Below are positions 16,062 through 25,940 of a stretch of 64,000 bases of DNA, one piece after another; the stretch's first letter is position 1, and each line of letters starts with the position of its first letter. The position numbers and the translations under genes are program-made. Origin of the DNA: Marinomonas polaris DSM 16579 (GTDB lineage: Bacteria > Pseudomonadota > Gammaproteobacteria > Pseudomonadales > Marinomonadaceae); contig NZ_FQVF01000003.1 in assembly GCF_900129155.1 (NCBI RefSeq), positions 63,872-127,871 on the forward strand, given 5' to 3'. The notes below the pieces were generated by a model. It was given only the letters and a program-made list of their open reading frames with translations, made no database searches and was not told the origin of the DNA.

Positions 16062-17078
16062 TTAGCCTTGTTCAAGCAAACGACGTAGGTCGATAATCGC
16101 GGTATTTGCACGTGCAATATAAGATGCCATGACCAAAGAATGGTTTGCCAAGACACCAAAACCACTGCCGTTTAAGATAAAGGGCGACCAGACATTGGCT
16201 TGGGTTGCTTCTAGTTCACGGATAATTTGACGCAAGCTAACCAGTGCGTTTTTGTCCTGTAAAGTGAAGATGAAATCTACTTCTACAGCACGCAACATGT
16301 GGATCAGTGCCCAGCTTGTGCCACGAGCTTCATAAAAAACATCATCTACTTTAGACCAAGGTGTACGCACGTAACGGGTATTTTCGTCTGATTCCAACTG
16401 TGGTTTGTCTTCTATTACACTTGCAGATAAACGCTGAGACAAGCTACCAAGACGAGTACTGACGTCTGATAACCAGTCCGAAAGGTTATCGGCACGAGCA
16501 TAGAATTGGGCTTTGTTGTTTGATTGGCCAGCCAAACGATCAAGATACTCCATTAGCTCTTTATTACCACGACGATATTCGCTTTCACTAGATGGCAAGG
16601 CCCAGCTTTTGTTGTCGAAGTTGAATTGTGGCTCGGCTATTTTTAAGTTTACATCTTCTGTGGACTGGGACTGAGAGCGGCTAAACTCTTTACGGAACGC
16701 TCTGGCTAAATCACGCGACTGTACAAGCACACCAAATTCCCATGCTGGCATGTTGTCCATAAACACACCTGGCGGCAGTATGTCATTGCTAATAAAACCG
16801 CCTGGTTTATCCAGTAATGTTTCCATGATGGTGTGCAGTGTGCTTGCGGTTGTGTAGCCAACAACGAGCTTTTTACTATTGTTTAAATAACCACGCTCGG
16901 TAGCCTTTTCTTTTGCTGTAGCAACGACATCAAATTGATCTGGTTCACTACTCCAATACATACCTAAAAAGCTCAACAATACAGCAGCAATGAGCACAGC
17001 AGATATGGCGACTTTCCCCACACTCGAAAAATTAATACTTGGCTTTAAACCTTGTAACTTATTCGCTAACCACGACAT
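16062..17078 (-). CDS. DUF2333 family membrane protein
   Basis: This 338-residue protein has one N-terminal membrane segment (about residues 22-45) and a long soluble domain, matching the DUF2333 family of gammaproteobacteria in layout and length. Segments such as GGFISNDILPPGVFMDNMPAWEFG are typical. The function is unknown. The gene follows the lipoprotein gene by 12 bases and precedes a GNAT gene by 7, so the three are likely co-transcribed. Confidence 0.85.
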   Translation of the reverse strand: MSWLANKLQGLKPSINFSSVGKVAISAVLIAAVLLSFLGMYWSSEPDQFDVVATAKEKATERGYLNNSKKLVVGYTTASTLHTIMETLLDKPGGFISNDILPPGVFMDNMPAWEFGVLVQSRDLARAFRKEFSRSQSQSTEDVNLKIAEPQFNFDNKSWALPSSESEYRRGNKELMEYLDRLAGQSNNKAQFYARADNLSDWLSDVSTRLGSLSQRLSASVIEDKPQLESDENTRYVRTPWSKVDDVFYEARGTSWALIHMLRAVEVDFIFTLQDKNALVSLRQIIRELEATQANVWSPFILNGSGFGVLANHSLVMASYIARANTAIIDLRRLLEQG

Positions 17079-17090
17079 TCTTGACCTACC

Positions 17091-17915
17091 TTAATCTTGT
17101 TGTAATTCGACCATGTAATCAGCACGATGATATGTCATCGCACGAACACGAAATTCGGGAACACGGCTATTAATGATTTGATAAATCAAACGTGCTTCTT
17201 TGTCATTTGGCCAGTAAATAGCGATGGGACGATCCGCTGTTGCCACTTCATCTATAATAGGCTGAATCTTTGCGATTATCTCTTCTTCACTCAAACTAAA
17301 AAGTGTTTCGGGCAATAAAAACTGTCCCTCTTTTAGAGCTTTCGGTTCTTTCGACTCTGGCTTTGTTTTTGAAATCTTAGCAGCCAGCTCTCGTTTCGCT
17401 TTCAAATCACTAACACGCGACGTCATTTCTATGATGGCAGGATCTTCTGGATTAACGGAGCGTGCAGAATCTAAATATTTTGCAGCCTTCTTATAATCAC
17501 CGTTTCTAGCCGCTTGCCATGCCCATTGCGTATAAACATCCACAATGGCAGTAATGCCTTGAATTGCACGGAAATTACCAGGATCACGTCCTAGCGCAGC
17601 CTGAAAGTACAAGTTAGCATTGTCGTCTACTGGCGTTAAAAATCGCTCTGCAGCTAAAGCTATTTCGCCCTGCTCTATCAATCGCTGTGTCAATCGTTCA
17701 AAAGCCGTTGGGGCTTTGGCAGCTTTAGGTTGCTGTGTTTTTATCGCCGCTGGCTTTTCAATATCGACTGATTTATTAACAGAAGCCTTAGCTACTACAG
17801 CTTGGGTGACTTCCACTTCTTGTAGTGGCTGGCTTTTCTCTGTTGACTTCACATTTTCCTGACAGCCTGTCAGGAAAACTACAACAATTAGAAAAGAAAC
17901 TAGGTTTTTACTCAA
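17091..17915 (-). CDS. Lipoprotein with TPR-like region, function unknown
   Basis: This 274-residue protein begins MSKNLVSFLIVVVFLTGCQEN, a lipoprotein signal with lipobox LTGC. A Lys/Ala/Pro/Thr-rich linker follows. Residues from about 100 to 160 look TPR-like (FQAALGRDPGNF, ARNGDYKKAAKYLDSARSVNPEDP). The C-terminal part contains IYWPNDKEARLIYQ. I do not recognise the family beyond this. It probably sits in the cell envelope and is transcribed with the DUF2333 gene. Confidence 0.7.
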   Translation of the reverse strand: MSKNLVSFLIVVVFLTGCQENVKSTEKSQPLQEVEVTQAVVAKASVNKSVDIEKPAAIKTQQPKAAKAPTAFERLTQRLIEQGEIALAAERFLTPVDDNANLYFQAALGRDPGNFRAIQGITAIVDVYTQWAWQAARNGDYKKAAKYLDSARSVNPEDPAIIEMTSRVSDLKAKRELAAKISKTKPESKEPKALKEGQFLLPETLFSLSEEEIIAKIQPIIDEVATADRPIAIYWPNDKEARLIYQIINSRVPEFRVRAMTYHRADYMVELQQD

Positions 17916-18032
17916 TTTGCCCCCTTGCGATTGGCAACTTAAAGGTGGATTGGTAGTCTACACCTTCTATCTAGCGTGATGAAATATGGATTTACAATTT
18001 ACACAATACGCTCAATTTGATTGAAGATATTT

Positions 18033-19868
18033 ATGCGCCTACTCGTTCTACTGTTTTTACTGATATTTCAAAGCGTTTCTCACGCCTTCACTTTCGGCCC
18101 CACATCAAGACTTGCAGAACCAGAATTTTTAACTGTAGACCAAGCTTTCCAACTATCCGTCTCGGCTCCTAAAGACGGAAAATTAATGGCAACATGGCAG
18201 ATTCAAGATGGCTACTATTTATATCAAGAACAATTCGCCTTGTCTGGTGATGCTGCAGATAAACTGCATTTTTCGCCTTTTCCTGCCGGCGAAATCAAAC
18301 AAGATCCTTATTATGGTGAAGTAACGGTTTATCGCGAGCAATTAACTCTGCCCATTTATTACGACATCAAACTGACAGCAGGTACTCAAGTTAATGCCGT
18401 ACTATCTTATCAAGGCTGTGCCGATAAAGGCTTATGTTACGCACCACAAAAAATGCCGATTCAATTTACAGTTCCCGCACTATTATCATCGACAGAAAAA
18501 CTGGCATCGACAGAAAAACATCTAACCGCATCTCAACCTAGAGCAGAAAACCCTCAACCTTCCAACGCAATGCTTGTACCTTCCGAAGCGCAATCAGTAA
18601 GTCAGTTGCTCAGCAGTAACAATACTTGGGTAACTCTTATTGCTATATTTAGCTTAGGGTTACTTTTATCACTAACGCCTTGCGTACTTCCTATGGTGCC
18701 TATTGTCAGTGCGATTGTCATTGGCACTCGCAATTCAAAATTAGGCGCATTTTATTACAGCTTTGTTTATGTACTGGCCATGGCATTGACCTATGCGGCC
18801 ATTGGTGGATTGGTCGGTGTTTTTGGTACCCAGCTCAATCTACAGGCCCAGCTACAAAACCCTATTTTATTAATTTGCAGTGCAATCATCTTTGTATTGC
18901 TCGCCCTAGCAATGTTCGGTGTCTATGAAATAAGACTGCCAAGCTCATGGCAACAGCGCCTCCAAGTATCGACCAAATCAACAAGTTCTACTTGGAAATC
19001 AACCGCGAGTATTTTCCTAGCTGGGGTTTTATCTACGCTAATAGTCTCACCATGCGTCTCTGCACCACTTGCTGGTGCCTTACTATATATAAGCAGCCAA
19101 GGTAATGCGTGGTATGGCGCGACGATGCTGTTTGTCATGGCGCTAGGCATGGGGGTTCCACTATTACTAGTCGGCCTTTTTGGGCCTAAAGTATTACCCA
19201 AAAGCGGAGAGTGGTTGCACGATATTAAGGTACTCATGGGCTTTGGTTTACTCGCTATGGCGGTCTGGATGATTACTCGTTGGTTACCAATGAACAGCCA
19301 CTTGTATCTGTGGAGCATTCTTGCATTAGCAATAAGCGGCTATTTTATTCATCGCGCTTATAAAATTGCCTCGCACCCTATTCGTTGGTTTTTGGCCTTA
19401 GCCTTTTTCCTTATCGGCAGTGTTGAGTTTATTGGCGGCACAACAGGTAGCAGCAGTCCACTGCAACCCTTGAAAAAATTATCATCACCCTCAACAACAC
19501 TAGAGGAGAAAGTAATATTTGACGCCACAATTACGAACTTAGACGAACTTGATGAAATTATAGCAAATCAAGACTCTCGCCCTATCATTTTAGATCTTTA
19601 TGCAGATTGGTGTATCAGCTGCAAAATATTAGAAGACATGTTTGCTTCATCTGACGTGTTACCACTGCTCGATAAGGTTCAATTAGTTCGAGTTGATGTC
19701 ACGGAAAATTCAGCGAAGAACCAAGCATTAATGCAGAAGTTCAACTTATTTGGGCCGCCATCACTGGTATTTTTAGATAGTAAAGGCGAAGAGCGTAAAG
19801 CATTAACTTTGATGGGCGAACCGACAAAATCCTTACTAATTGATCGCTTAAATCACGCTATCAACTAA
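18033..19868 (+). CDS. dsbD: Thiol:disulfide interchange protein DsbD
   Basis: DsbD passes electrons from cytoplasmic thioredoxin across the inner membrane to periplasmic disulfide isomerases and reductases. I use the ATG at 18033 (611 residues, MRLLVLLFLLIFQSVSHA signal peptide); a TTG at 18021 is an alternative. The three domains are present in order: periplasmic alpha domain with GCADKGLCYAP, a membrane domain with TPCVLPMVPI and SPCVSAPLAGALL, and a C-terminal thioredoxin-like domain with YADWCISCK. All three redox cysteine pairs are intact. Confidence 0.95.
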   Translation: MRLLVLLFLLIFQSVSHAFTFGPTSRLAEPEFLTVDQAFQLSVSAPKDGKLMATWQIQDGYYLYQEQFALSGDAADKLHFSPFPAGEIKQDPYYGEVTVYREQLTLPIYYDIKLTAGTQVNAVLSYQGCADKGLCYAPQKMPIQFTVPALLSSTEKLASTEKHLTASQPRAENPQPSNAMLVPSEAQSVSQLLSSNNTWVTLIAIFSLGLLLSLTPCVLPMVPIVSAIVIGTRNSKLGAFYYSFVYVLAMALTYAAIGGLVGVFGTQLNLQAQLQNPILLICSAIIFVLLALAMFGVYEIRLPSSWQQRLQVSTKSTSSTWKSTASIFLAGVLSTLIVSPCVSAPLAGALLYISSQGNAWYGATMLFVMALGMGVPLLLVGLFGPKVLPKSGEWLHDIKVLMGFGLLAMAVWMITRWLPMNSHLYLWSILALAISGYFIHRAYKIASHPIRWFLALAFFLIGSVEFIGGTTGSSSPLQPLKKLSSPSTTLEEKVIFDATITNLDELDEIIANQDSRPIILDLYADWCISCKILEDMFASSDVLPLLDKVQLVRVDVTENSAKNQALMQKFNLFGPPSLVFLDSKGEERKALTLMGEPTKSLLIDRLNHAIN

Positions 19869-19912
19869 TAACTTTTATAAAAAAGCACGAGAGTTTACTT
19901 TTGATCAAAAAT

Positions 19913-19942
19913 AAACCGCCGAGAACATTTTTCGGTTTTTTT
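19913..19942 (+). terminator. Possible terminator after dsbD
   Basis: AAACCG (19913-19918) can pair with CGGTTT (19933-19938), followed by a run of T. The stem is short and the loop long, so this is a weak prediction. The rest of the 250-base gap to accB should carry the accBC promoter; no other feature is clear. Confidence 0.4.
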
Positions 19943-20118
19943 AACGCAAAACTGGACAATATCCCGCTTTTTATCGATAATTTCGCGTTACAAGCTTTTA
20001 CAATTCGTTTTTTTATAAAAGCCCTGTTTGTTGGATAACACAAGCAGTACACAGATTTTATAATAGTCAGTGGATAACATAACCACTGAAACACCAACAC
20101 AGACAGAAGAGAGTATTT

Positions 20119-20559
20119 ATGGACATTCGTAAAATCAAAAAGCTAATCGAACTTTTAGAAGAATCTAACGTCTATGAGATTGAAATCAAAGAAGGCGAAG
20201 AAGCTGTTCGTATTAGCCGTGGTGGTGCTCCAGTTCAAGCACCTATGATGGCCGCTCCAATGATGGCAGCACCTGCTGCACCAGTTGCTTCTACTGCAGC
20301 ACCTGAAGCACCAGCTGCTTTCACTGGTCACTCTGTAAATTCTCCAATGGTCGGTACTTACTACAAGTCTTCTGCACCAGGTGCTAAGCCTTTCATCGAA
20401 GTAGGTCAAAAAGTTAACGCTGGCGATACTATTTGTATCGTTGAAGCAATGAAAATGATGAACCAAATTGAAGCAGATAAATCTGGTACAATTGGCGCTA
20501 TCCTTGTTGAAGACGGCGAGCCAGTTGAATTTGACCAGCCTCTTATTACTATCATTTAA
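20119..20559 (+). CDS. accB: Biotin carboxyl carrier protein of acetyl-CoA carboxylase
   Basis: AccB carries biotin between the carboxylase and carboxyltransferase parts of acetyl-CoA carboxylase, the first step of fatty acid synthesis. The 146-residue protein has an N-terminal dimerisation region, an Ala/Pro/Met-rich flexible linker (about 37-68), and a C-terminal biotinyl domain with EAMKMMNQ, biotinylated lysine K112. accC follows after 20 bases, the conserved accBC operon. Confidence 0.97.
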   Translation: MDIRKIKKLIELLEESNVYEIEIKEGEEAVRISRGGAPVQAPMMAAPMMAAPAAPVASTAAPEAPAAFTGHSVNSPMVGTYYKSSAPGAKPFIEVGQKVNAGDTICIVEAMKMMNQIEADKSGTIGAILVEDGEPVEFDQPLITII

Positions 20560-20579
20560 TCCAACGCAAAGGTTTCATC

Positions 20580-21920
20580 ATGCTCGATAAGGTATTGATT
20601 GCTAACCGAGGCGAAATCGCGCTACGTATTTTACGTGCGTGTAAAGAACTCGGTATCAAAACCGTTGCGGTTCACTCTAAGATTGACCGTGACTTGTTAC
20701 ATGTGCGCCTTGCAGACGAATCTATCTGCATAGGGCCAAATCCATCAGCTCAAAGTTATTTGAATATTCCAGCTATCATTAGCGCTGCAGAATTGACAGA
20801 CACCTCAGCTATTCACCCAGGATACGGCTTCCTTGCTGAAAATGCGGATTTCGCGGAGCAAGTTGAGCGTTCTGGTTTTACCTTCATCGGTCCTAAGGCC
20901 GAAACGATTCGCCTAATGGGTGACAAAGTTTCTGCGATTAAGGCAATGAAAGCAGCTGGTGTTCCGACTGTTCCAGGTTCAAACGGCCCAGTACCTACAG
21001 ATCCTGAAGAATGTATCCGTGTTGCTAATGAAATCGGCTTTCCGGTTATCGTTAAAGCAGCGGCAGGCGGTGGTGGCCGTGGTATGCGCGTTGTTCACAA
21101 CGAAGGCAGCCTACTAAAATCTATCAGCATCACACAATCCGAAGCAGGTTCTTACTTCGGTGATAGCACGGTTTATATGGAAAAATTCCTACAAAACCCG
21201 CGTCACGTCGAAGTTCAAGTATTGGCTGATGGTCAAGGCAATGCCGTTCATCTATACGACCGTGATTGCTCTTTGCAACGTCGCCATCAAAAAGTGCTGG
21301 AAGAAGCGCCAGCACCGATGCTGAACGAAGAATCTCGCCAAGCTTGTTTAAAAGCGTGTGTTGATGCTTGTATCAAGATCAACTACCGTGGTGCGGGTAC
21401 TTTCGAATTCCTATACGAAGACGGCAACTTCTACTTCATCGAGATGAACACTCGTGTGCAAGTAGAACATCCTGTTACAGAAATGGTAACTGGCGTAGAT
21501 ATCGTTAAAGAACAACTTCGTATTGCTAGCGGCTTGCCATTGTCTTTTAAACAAGAAGATATCAAGTTAAATGGCCACGCTGTTGAATCTCGAATCAACG
21601 CAGAAGACGCTAAAACCTTCATGCCTTGCCCTGGTAAAGTGGAATACTTCCACGCTCCAGGCGGTATGGGTGTTCGTGTTGACTCTCACTTGTACAGTGG
21701 CTACACAGTACCACCTACGTATGATTCTATGATTGCTAAAATCATTTGTCATGCACCAGATCGTACTGCTGCACTAAAACGCCTTTCTGGCGCTCTAGAT
21801 GAAACATTCATCGATGGTATTAAAACCAATATAGAGCTACAAAAAGACCTAGTAAATGATGCTAATTTCATTGCTGGTGGCGTTAATATCCATTATTTGG
21901 AGAAAAAACTCGGTCTATAA
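20580..21920 (+). CDS. accC: Biotin carboxylase of acetyl-CoA carboxylase
   Basis: AccC carboxylates the biotin of AccB using ATP and bicarbonate. The 446-residue length is exactly that of the bacterial subunit. It has the pre-ATP-grasp start [21 protein letters not shown], the ATP-grasp glycine loop [11 protein letters not shown], and the active-site [14 protein letters not shown]. It ends at a 13-bp stem terminator. Confidence 0.98.
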   Translation: MLDKVLIANRGEIALRILRACKELGIKTVAVHSKIDRDLLHVRLADESICIGPNPSAQSYLNIPAIISAAELTDTSAIHPGYGFLAENADFAEQVERSGFTFIGPKAETIRLMGDKVSAIKAMKAAGVPTVPGSNGPVPTDPEECIRVANEIGFPVIVKAAAGGGGRGMRVVHNEGSLLKSISITQSEAGSYFGDSTVYMEKFLQNPRHVEVQVLADGQGNAVHLYDRDCSLQRRHQKVLEEAPAPMLNEESRQACLKACVDACIKINYRGAGTFEFLYEDGNFYFIEMNTRVQVEHPVTEMVTGVDIVKEQLRIASGLPLSFKQEDIKLNGHAVESRINAEDAKTFMPCPGKVEYFHAPGGMGVRVDSHLYSGYTVPPTYDSMIAKIICHAPDRTAALKRLSGALDETFIDGIKTNIELQKDLVNDANFIAGGVNIHYLEKKLGL

Positions 21921-21931
21921 AGACTGCAGTT

Positions 21932-21966
21932 TTGCCCCTAGTGACTACATAAATCACTAGGGGCAA
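21932..21966 (+). terminator. Terminator of accBC
   Basis: A perfect 13-bp stem, TTGCCCCTAGTGA (21932-21944) with TCACTAGGGGCAA (21954-21966), has a 9-base loop and is followed by TCATTTT. It lies 12 bases after the accC stop. Confidence 0.8.
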
Positions 21967-22039
21967 TCATTTTCCTCTCGCCTCTCGCTCTAAGCTTCGC
22001 TATTCTATTCCTGTTTGTTTTACTGTTGGACTTCACTTT

Positions 22040-22930
22040 ATGCCTTGGCTTCAAATACGTATCAATACCACGCCCGATCACGTCCCAGCTTTCGAAGATA
22101 CTCTTCTTGACTGTGGCGCAATGGTTGTCACCTTTGAAGACGTCCATGACGATCCTGTATACGAACCAGACCTAAACACTACACCTCTGTGGAAAAACAC
22201 TAAGGTGACTGGCCTGTTTGAAGCAGACGCCGATATTGAACACATTCGTCCAGTAATTGAACATAAAGCCGAGTCCCTTGGTGAAACCGATATCGATATG
22301 AAAATAGAGATAGTCGAAGACAAAGATTGGGAAAGAGAATGGATGGACAACTACCATCCAATCCAATTTGGCGAACGTCTTTGGGTTTGCCCTAGCTGGC
22401 GCGAAGTACCAGATCCAAATGCAGTTACACTGATGCTAGACCCAGGCTTAGCATTTGGCACAGGCACGCACCCCACTACCGCATTGTGCCTACAATGGCT
22501 AGATAGCATTGATTGCAAAGATAAAACCATCATAGATTACGGTTGCGGCTCAGGTATTCTTGGCATTGCGGGCTTACTACTTGGTGCAAACAACATGGTT
22601 GGTATCGATATCGACCCACAAGCTGTGCAAGCAACAGAAGCTAACGCTGAACGCAACAAGATCGACCCAAGCCGTTTAGAAGTAAAACTGCCTCCGTACG
22701 AATCTGACTTACAAGCCGATATCGTAGTTGCAAATATTCTTGCAGGCCCACTTGCCCACTTAGCCCCAACTATTTCCGCTCTGGTTAAAAATCAAGGTCA
22801 ATTAGCCCTTTCTGGCATCCTTGCTAACCAGGCCCAGGAAGTGATTGAGGCATATAAAGAGTGGTTTACAATTGACTCCATTACCGAAAAGGAAGAATGG
22901 ATTCGTATTGTAGGTACTAAGCACGCATAA
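22040..22930 (+). CDS. prmA: Ribosomal protein L11 methyltransferase
   Basis: PrmA trimethylates ribosomal protein L11 with S-adenosylmethionine. The 296-residue protein has the N-terminal L11-recognition domain (MPWLQIRINTTPDHV) and a Rossmann methyltransferase domain with DPGLAFGTGTHPTT and IIDYGCGSGILGIAG. The DUF3426 gene starts 45 bases later and is probably co-transcribed, as in Pseudomonas. Confidence 0.96.
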   Translation: MPWLQIRINTTPDHVPAFEDTLLDCGAMVVTFEDVHDDPVYEPDLNTTPLWKNTKVTGLFEADADIEHIRPVIEHKAESLGETDIDMKIEIVEDKDWEREWMDNYHPIQFGERLWVCPSWREVPDPNAVTLMLDPGLAFGTGTHPTTALCLQWLDSIDCKDKTIIDYGCGSGILGIAGLLLGANNMVGIDIDPQAVQATEANAERNKIDPSRLEVKLPPYESDLQADIVVANILAGPLAHLAPTISALVKNQGQLALSGILANQAQEVIEAYKEWFTIDSITEKEEWIRIVGTKHA

Positions 22931-22975
22931 TAGCCGTTTTACTCAGCACAGTTTTAGACAGGAAGATTACACCCT

Positions 22976-24334
22976 ATGGCCAATAGCCTAATAACACGTT
23001 GCCCAAAATGTTCAACCGCATTTCGAGTAAGCGATGAAGTATTAAGCATGGCCAAGGGCAAAGTCAGATGCGGCCAATGCTTCCATATTTTTAATGCCAA
23101 CGATGCGGCAAACAACAAGACTAATACTGCCAATACCAGAGAACAGCCACTACAAGAAAACAATGATCCAGCAATAGAAACGGTCGCGCCCAAAAAACAA
23201 GCACAAGCTGATTTGACTCGCCAGCCGACAGATCAAAACAACATAGCTCAAAACACTATAGCTCAAAACAACACCCCTCCAAACAATGAAGCTCACGCAA
23301 ACTTAAAAGCATCTATTGATAATAGGCTCGCTCCTGCAGAAGAAATTGTTAATCCAGATTGGCTACACACGCTATTTGATGACGAGGACCTGCAACCACA
23401 GAGTGAAGATACAACAAGTTCAAAAATCAGCAGCATACAAGAAGAAGACGAAGCCTTCGAAGCAAACAATGCTTACCAAGAGTCTGTTCACAAACAAGAA
23501 CAAGCCAAAAAAGCTGCTGCAGAAACAAAAAGACAAGATGAGCCAGCGCCATGGGAGTTAGAGCTTGCTGAAGTAGAAGCCGCACTTAAGGCGACACCAC
23601 AGCAACCCTTTACAGCAAATAAACCCGCAGCCAAACCAACAAAGCCAGCCGCGACTGAAGCCTCTGTAGCAGTCAATCCTGAGCCAGACTATATGGTTGC
23701 CCTGCATTCCTTAGCGCAAACTGCTGCGGAACAAACACGCCCATCCGACATAAAAAACCAACACACCATCCTTGAGCAACTATCCGCTCAACAAAGCTTA
23801 GCGCCATTAATGGGCGAGAGCGAATCATTCACAAGCAAGAAAAAAGGACACCCTTGGCTATGGTTTTTTGCTTCGTTATTAGGAATCGCCTTATTGACTG
23901 CACAAGTGGCTACGCATTTTTTTGAAGAAGGCAGTCGCTCTTCTAATTTTAGAGCCATCTACAAAACGATTTGCTCTTACTCTGGCTGTGCACTACCAAG
24001 ATTCGAAGACATCAGCGCCATCACCATTCAACATGTTCGCATCCAAAGCCACCCGTCCATACCGAATACACTTTTAGTAAACGCCATTATCACCAACACC
24101 AGTGATTTCTCTCAGCCAATGCCAAAAATTGCCTTAGAGTTTTTTGACTTAAACGGTCTACCAGTGGCAGCAAGACTCTTTTCGCCAAACGATTATCTGC
24201 ACAAAGACTTTCTAGATATCACCTATATGCCACCAAATACCCCGATCCACTTGGTCATTCCGATACAAGATCCAGGCGCTCGTGCGGTCACTCATCAGCT
24301 TAGAGCCTTCCCAACAGACACTCGCTCTTACTAG
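22976..24334 (+). CDS. Zinc-ribbon and DUF3426 membrane protein
   Basis: This 452-residue protein opens with an MJ0042-type zinc ribbon, RCPKCSTAFRV then VRCGQCFHIF. A long low-complexity region rich in N, Q, A, E and P follows. A single membrane segment lies at about residues 298-318 (WLWFFASLLGIALLTAQVA), and the DUF3426 domain forms the C-terminus outside the membrane. The function is unknown; the family usually follows prmA. The disordered part contains a small in-frame 15-bp duplication (IAQN units). Confidence 0.85.
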   Translation: MANSLITRCPKCSTAFRVSDEVLSMAKGKVRCGQCFHIFNANDAANNKTNTANTREQPLQENNDPAIETVAPKKQAQADLTRQPTDQNNIAQNTIAQNNTPPNNEAHANLKASIDNRLAPAEEIVNPDWLHTLFDDEDLQPQSEDTTSSKISSIQEEDEAFEANNAYQESVHKQEQAKKAAAETKRQDEPAPWELELAEVEAALKATPQQPFTANKPAAKPTKPAATEASVAVNPEPDYMVALHSLAQTAAEQTRPSDIKNQHTILEQLSAQQSLAPLMGESESFTSKKKGHPWLWFFASLLGIALLTAQVATHFFEEGSRSSNFRAIYKTICSYSGCALPRFEDISAITIQHVRIQSHPSIPNTLLVNAIITNTSDFSQPMPKIALEFFDLNGLPVAARLFSPNDYLHKDFLDITYMPPNTPIHLVIPIQDPGARAVTHQLRAFPTDTRSY

Positions 24335-24490
24335 TTTTTCACTGTTTTAGTACTAAGGTTAAAAAAAGAACAAAAAATAGTCAGTTTTTAGCCTGTCAAG
24401 ACTTCAAAAACAACGATTGCATAGGTATTATTCACGCCCGCTCGACGCTGTCGACGATCTTTAACATTCAATCCAGTATTCAGGAACATC

Positions 24491-25459
24491 ATGGCATTTG
24501 CTATTGGCCCATATTGCGTTGACAAGCCCGTTATTCTTGCCCCTATGGCAGGCGTAACAGATTTGCCTTTTCGCCGCCTTTGCCATGACCAAGGTGCAGG
24601 CTTAGTAGTATCAGAAATGGTCACTTCTGATGTTCGCCTGTGGAACTCGACAAAAAGCCGCCATCGTTTAATTCACGACGCGGAAGTCTCGCCGAGATCC
24701 GTTCAAATTGCTGGCGGTGACCCTCAAATGATGGCTGAAGCCGCTCAACAAAATGTTGAGCTAGGCGCACAAATCATTGATATAAACATGGGTTGCCCCG
24801 CTAAAAAAGTATGCAATAAAGCGGCAGGCTCTGCATTACTTAAAGATGAAGCACTTGTTCGAGAAATATTGGAGTCTGTTGTAAATAGTGTTTCTGTTCC
24901 AGTCACTCTAAAAATCCGTACTGGATGGAGTCTTGATCAGAAAAACGGTCTTGCGATTGCGAAAATGGCAGAGGATATTGGCATTCAAGCATTAGCAATT
25001 CACGGACGAACACGGGAATGTAAATTCCAAGGACAAGTTGAATACGACACGATTGCAGAGATTAAGCATCATTTAAACATCCCTATTTTTGCTAATGGAG
25101 ATATTAAAGACGCGCAATCCGCAAAATTCGTGAAAGATTACACCCAAGCGGATGGCATCATGATTGGTCGAGCCGCCCAAGGAAGACCGTGGATTTTTCG
25201 CGAAATAAACCACTATTTAGAAACAAACGAATTGTTAGCGCCTCCTTCTTTATCTGAGGTGAGACAGCTTGTTATCAACCATGTGAACGCCTTACACCAA
25301 TTTTATGGTGATTATTTAGGCGTGCGTATTGCTCGCAAGCACGTTGGTTGGTACCTGCAGACGTTAGCGGATAAAACACAATTTCGCAGTATGTTTAACC
25401 GTATTGATAATACGCAAGAACAGCTTGATAAATTGGAAGAGTTCTTTGTTTGCCAATAG
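24491..25459 (+). CDS. dusB: tRNA-dihydrouridine synthase B
   Basis: DusB reduces uridine to dihydrouridine in the D-loop of tRNA, using FMN and NADPH. The 322-residue protein shows APMAGVTDLPFRRLC at the start, the catalytic cysteine in DINMGCPAKKVCNK, and the FMN-phosphate region GIMIGRAAQGRPWIF. It heads the conserved dusB-fis pair; fis starts 118 bases later. A CAGGAAC sequence is a plausible ribosome binding site. Confidence 0.96.
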   Translation: MAFAIGPYCVDKPVILAPMAGVTDLPFRRLCHDQGAGLVVSEMVTSDVRLWNSTKSRHRLIHDAEVSPRSVQIAGGDPQMMAEAAQQNVELGAQIIDINMGCPAKKVCNKAAGSALLKDEALVREILESVVNSVSVPVTLKIRTGWSLDQKNGLAIAKMAEDIGIQALAIHGRTRECKFQGQVEYDTIAEIKHHLNIPIFANGDIKDAQSAKFVKDYTQADGIMIGRAAQGRPWIFREINHYLETNELLAPPSLSEVRQLVINHVNALHQFYGDYLGVRIARKHVGWYLQTLADKTQFRSMFNRIDNTQEQLDKLEEFFVCQ

Positions 25460-25577
25460 GCAAACGAACCTTACACTTAATGTACTGAAAATCAAAAAAG
25501 AAGACCTAGATCACCCTTCTCAATGACGATCAACGTGCATTAATAAATGGTTAGCTTTAAAAATAGAAGGTCATTCT

Positions 25578-25856
25578 GTGGTAGAACAAACTCATACTCA
25601 TACGTTTCAAGCCGCTTCTTCAGAGCAGTCACAAACCCTACGTGACAATGTTGAAAAAGCCCTACAAAACTATTTCGCTCATCTTGATGGGCAGCCAATA
25701 ACAGACTTATATCAGTTAGTCTTAGCAGAGGTTGAGGCGCCTTTGCTGGAGTCTGTCATGAGCTACACAAAGGATAACCAAACAAAAGCATCCACCATCC
25801 TTGGTTTAAACCGAGGTACACTTCGCAAGAAGCTGAAGCAATACGGTATGCTATAA
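25578..25856 (+). CDS. fis: DNA-binding protein Fis
   Basis: Fis is a small nucleoid-associated dimer that bends DNA and activates rRNA and other promoters. The 92-residue length is close to the E. coli 98. The C-terminal HTH is clear: [20 protein letters not shown], then [15 protein letters not shown]. The start is a GTG (GTG GTA GAA), the first in-frame start after the intergenic region. Downstream of dusB is its conserved position. Confidence 0.95.
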   Translation: MVEQTHTHTFQAASSEQSQTLRDNVEKALQNYFAHLDGQPITDLYQLVLAEVEAPLLESVMSYTKDNQTKASTILGLNRGTLRKKLKQYGML

Positions 25857-25864
25857 GCACAAAG

Positions 25865-25891
25865 AAAAAAGGGCGAATTCGCCCTTTTTTT
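25865..25891. terminator. Bidirectional terminator after fis
   Basis: The palindrome GGGCGAATTCGCCC (25871-25884) is flanked by A6 and T7. It is a textbook intrinsic terminator immediately after fis, separating it from purH. Confidence 0.9.
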
Positions 25892-25940
25892 CGTCTTACC
25901 TTCCCCTTGTTTATTTAGTGTTAAATTAATTGCGAGAACC

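Noticed and set aside
19861-20100. 79-codon minus-strand frame between dsbD and accB
   Set aside because: It is A/T-rich, has no family or ribosome site, and covers the likely accB promoter and a weak terminator.
23976-24334. Possible toxin-antitoxin or phage defence genes in the window
   Set aside because: I looked for such pairs, restriction genes and CRISPR spacing. All genes with recognisable families are metabolic, envelope or regulatory.
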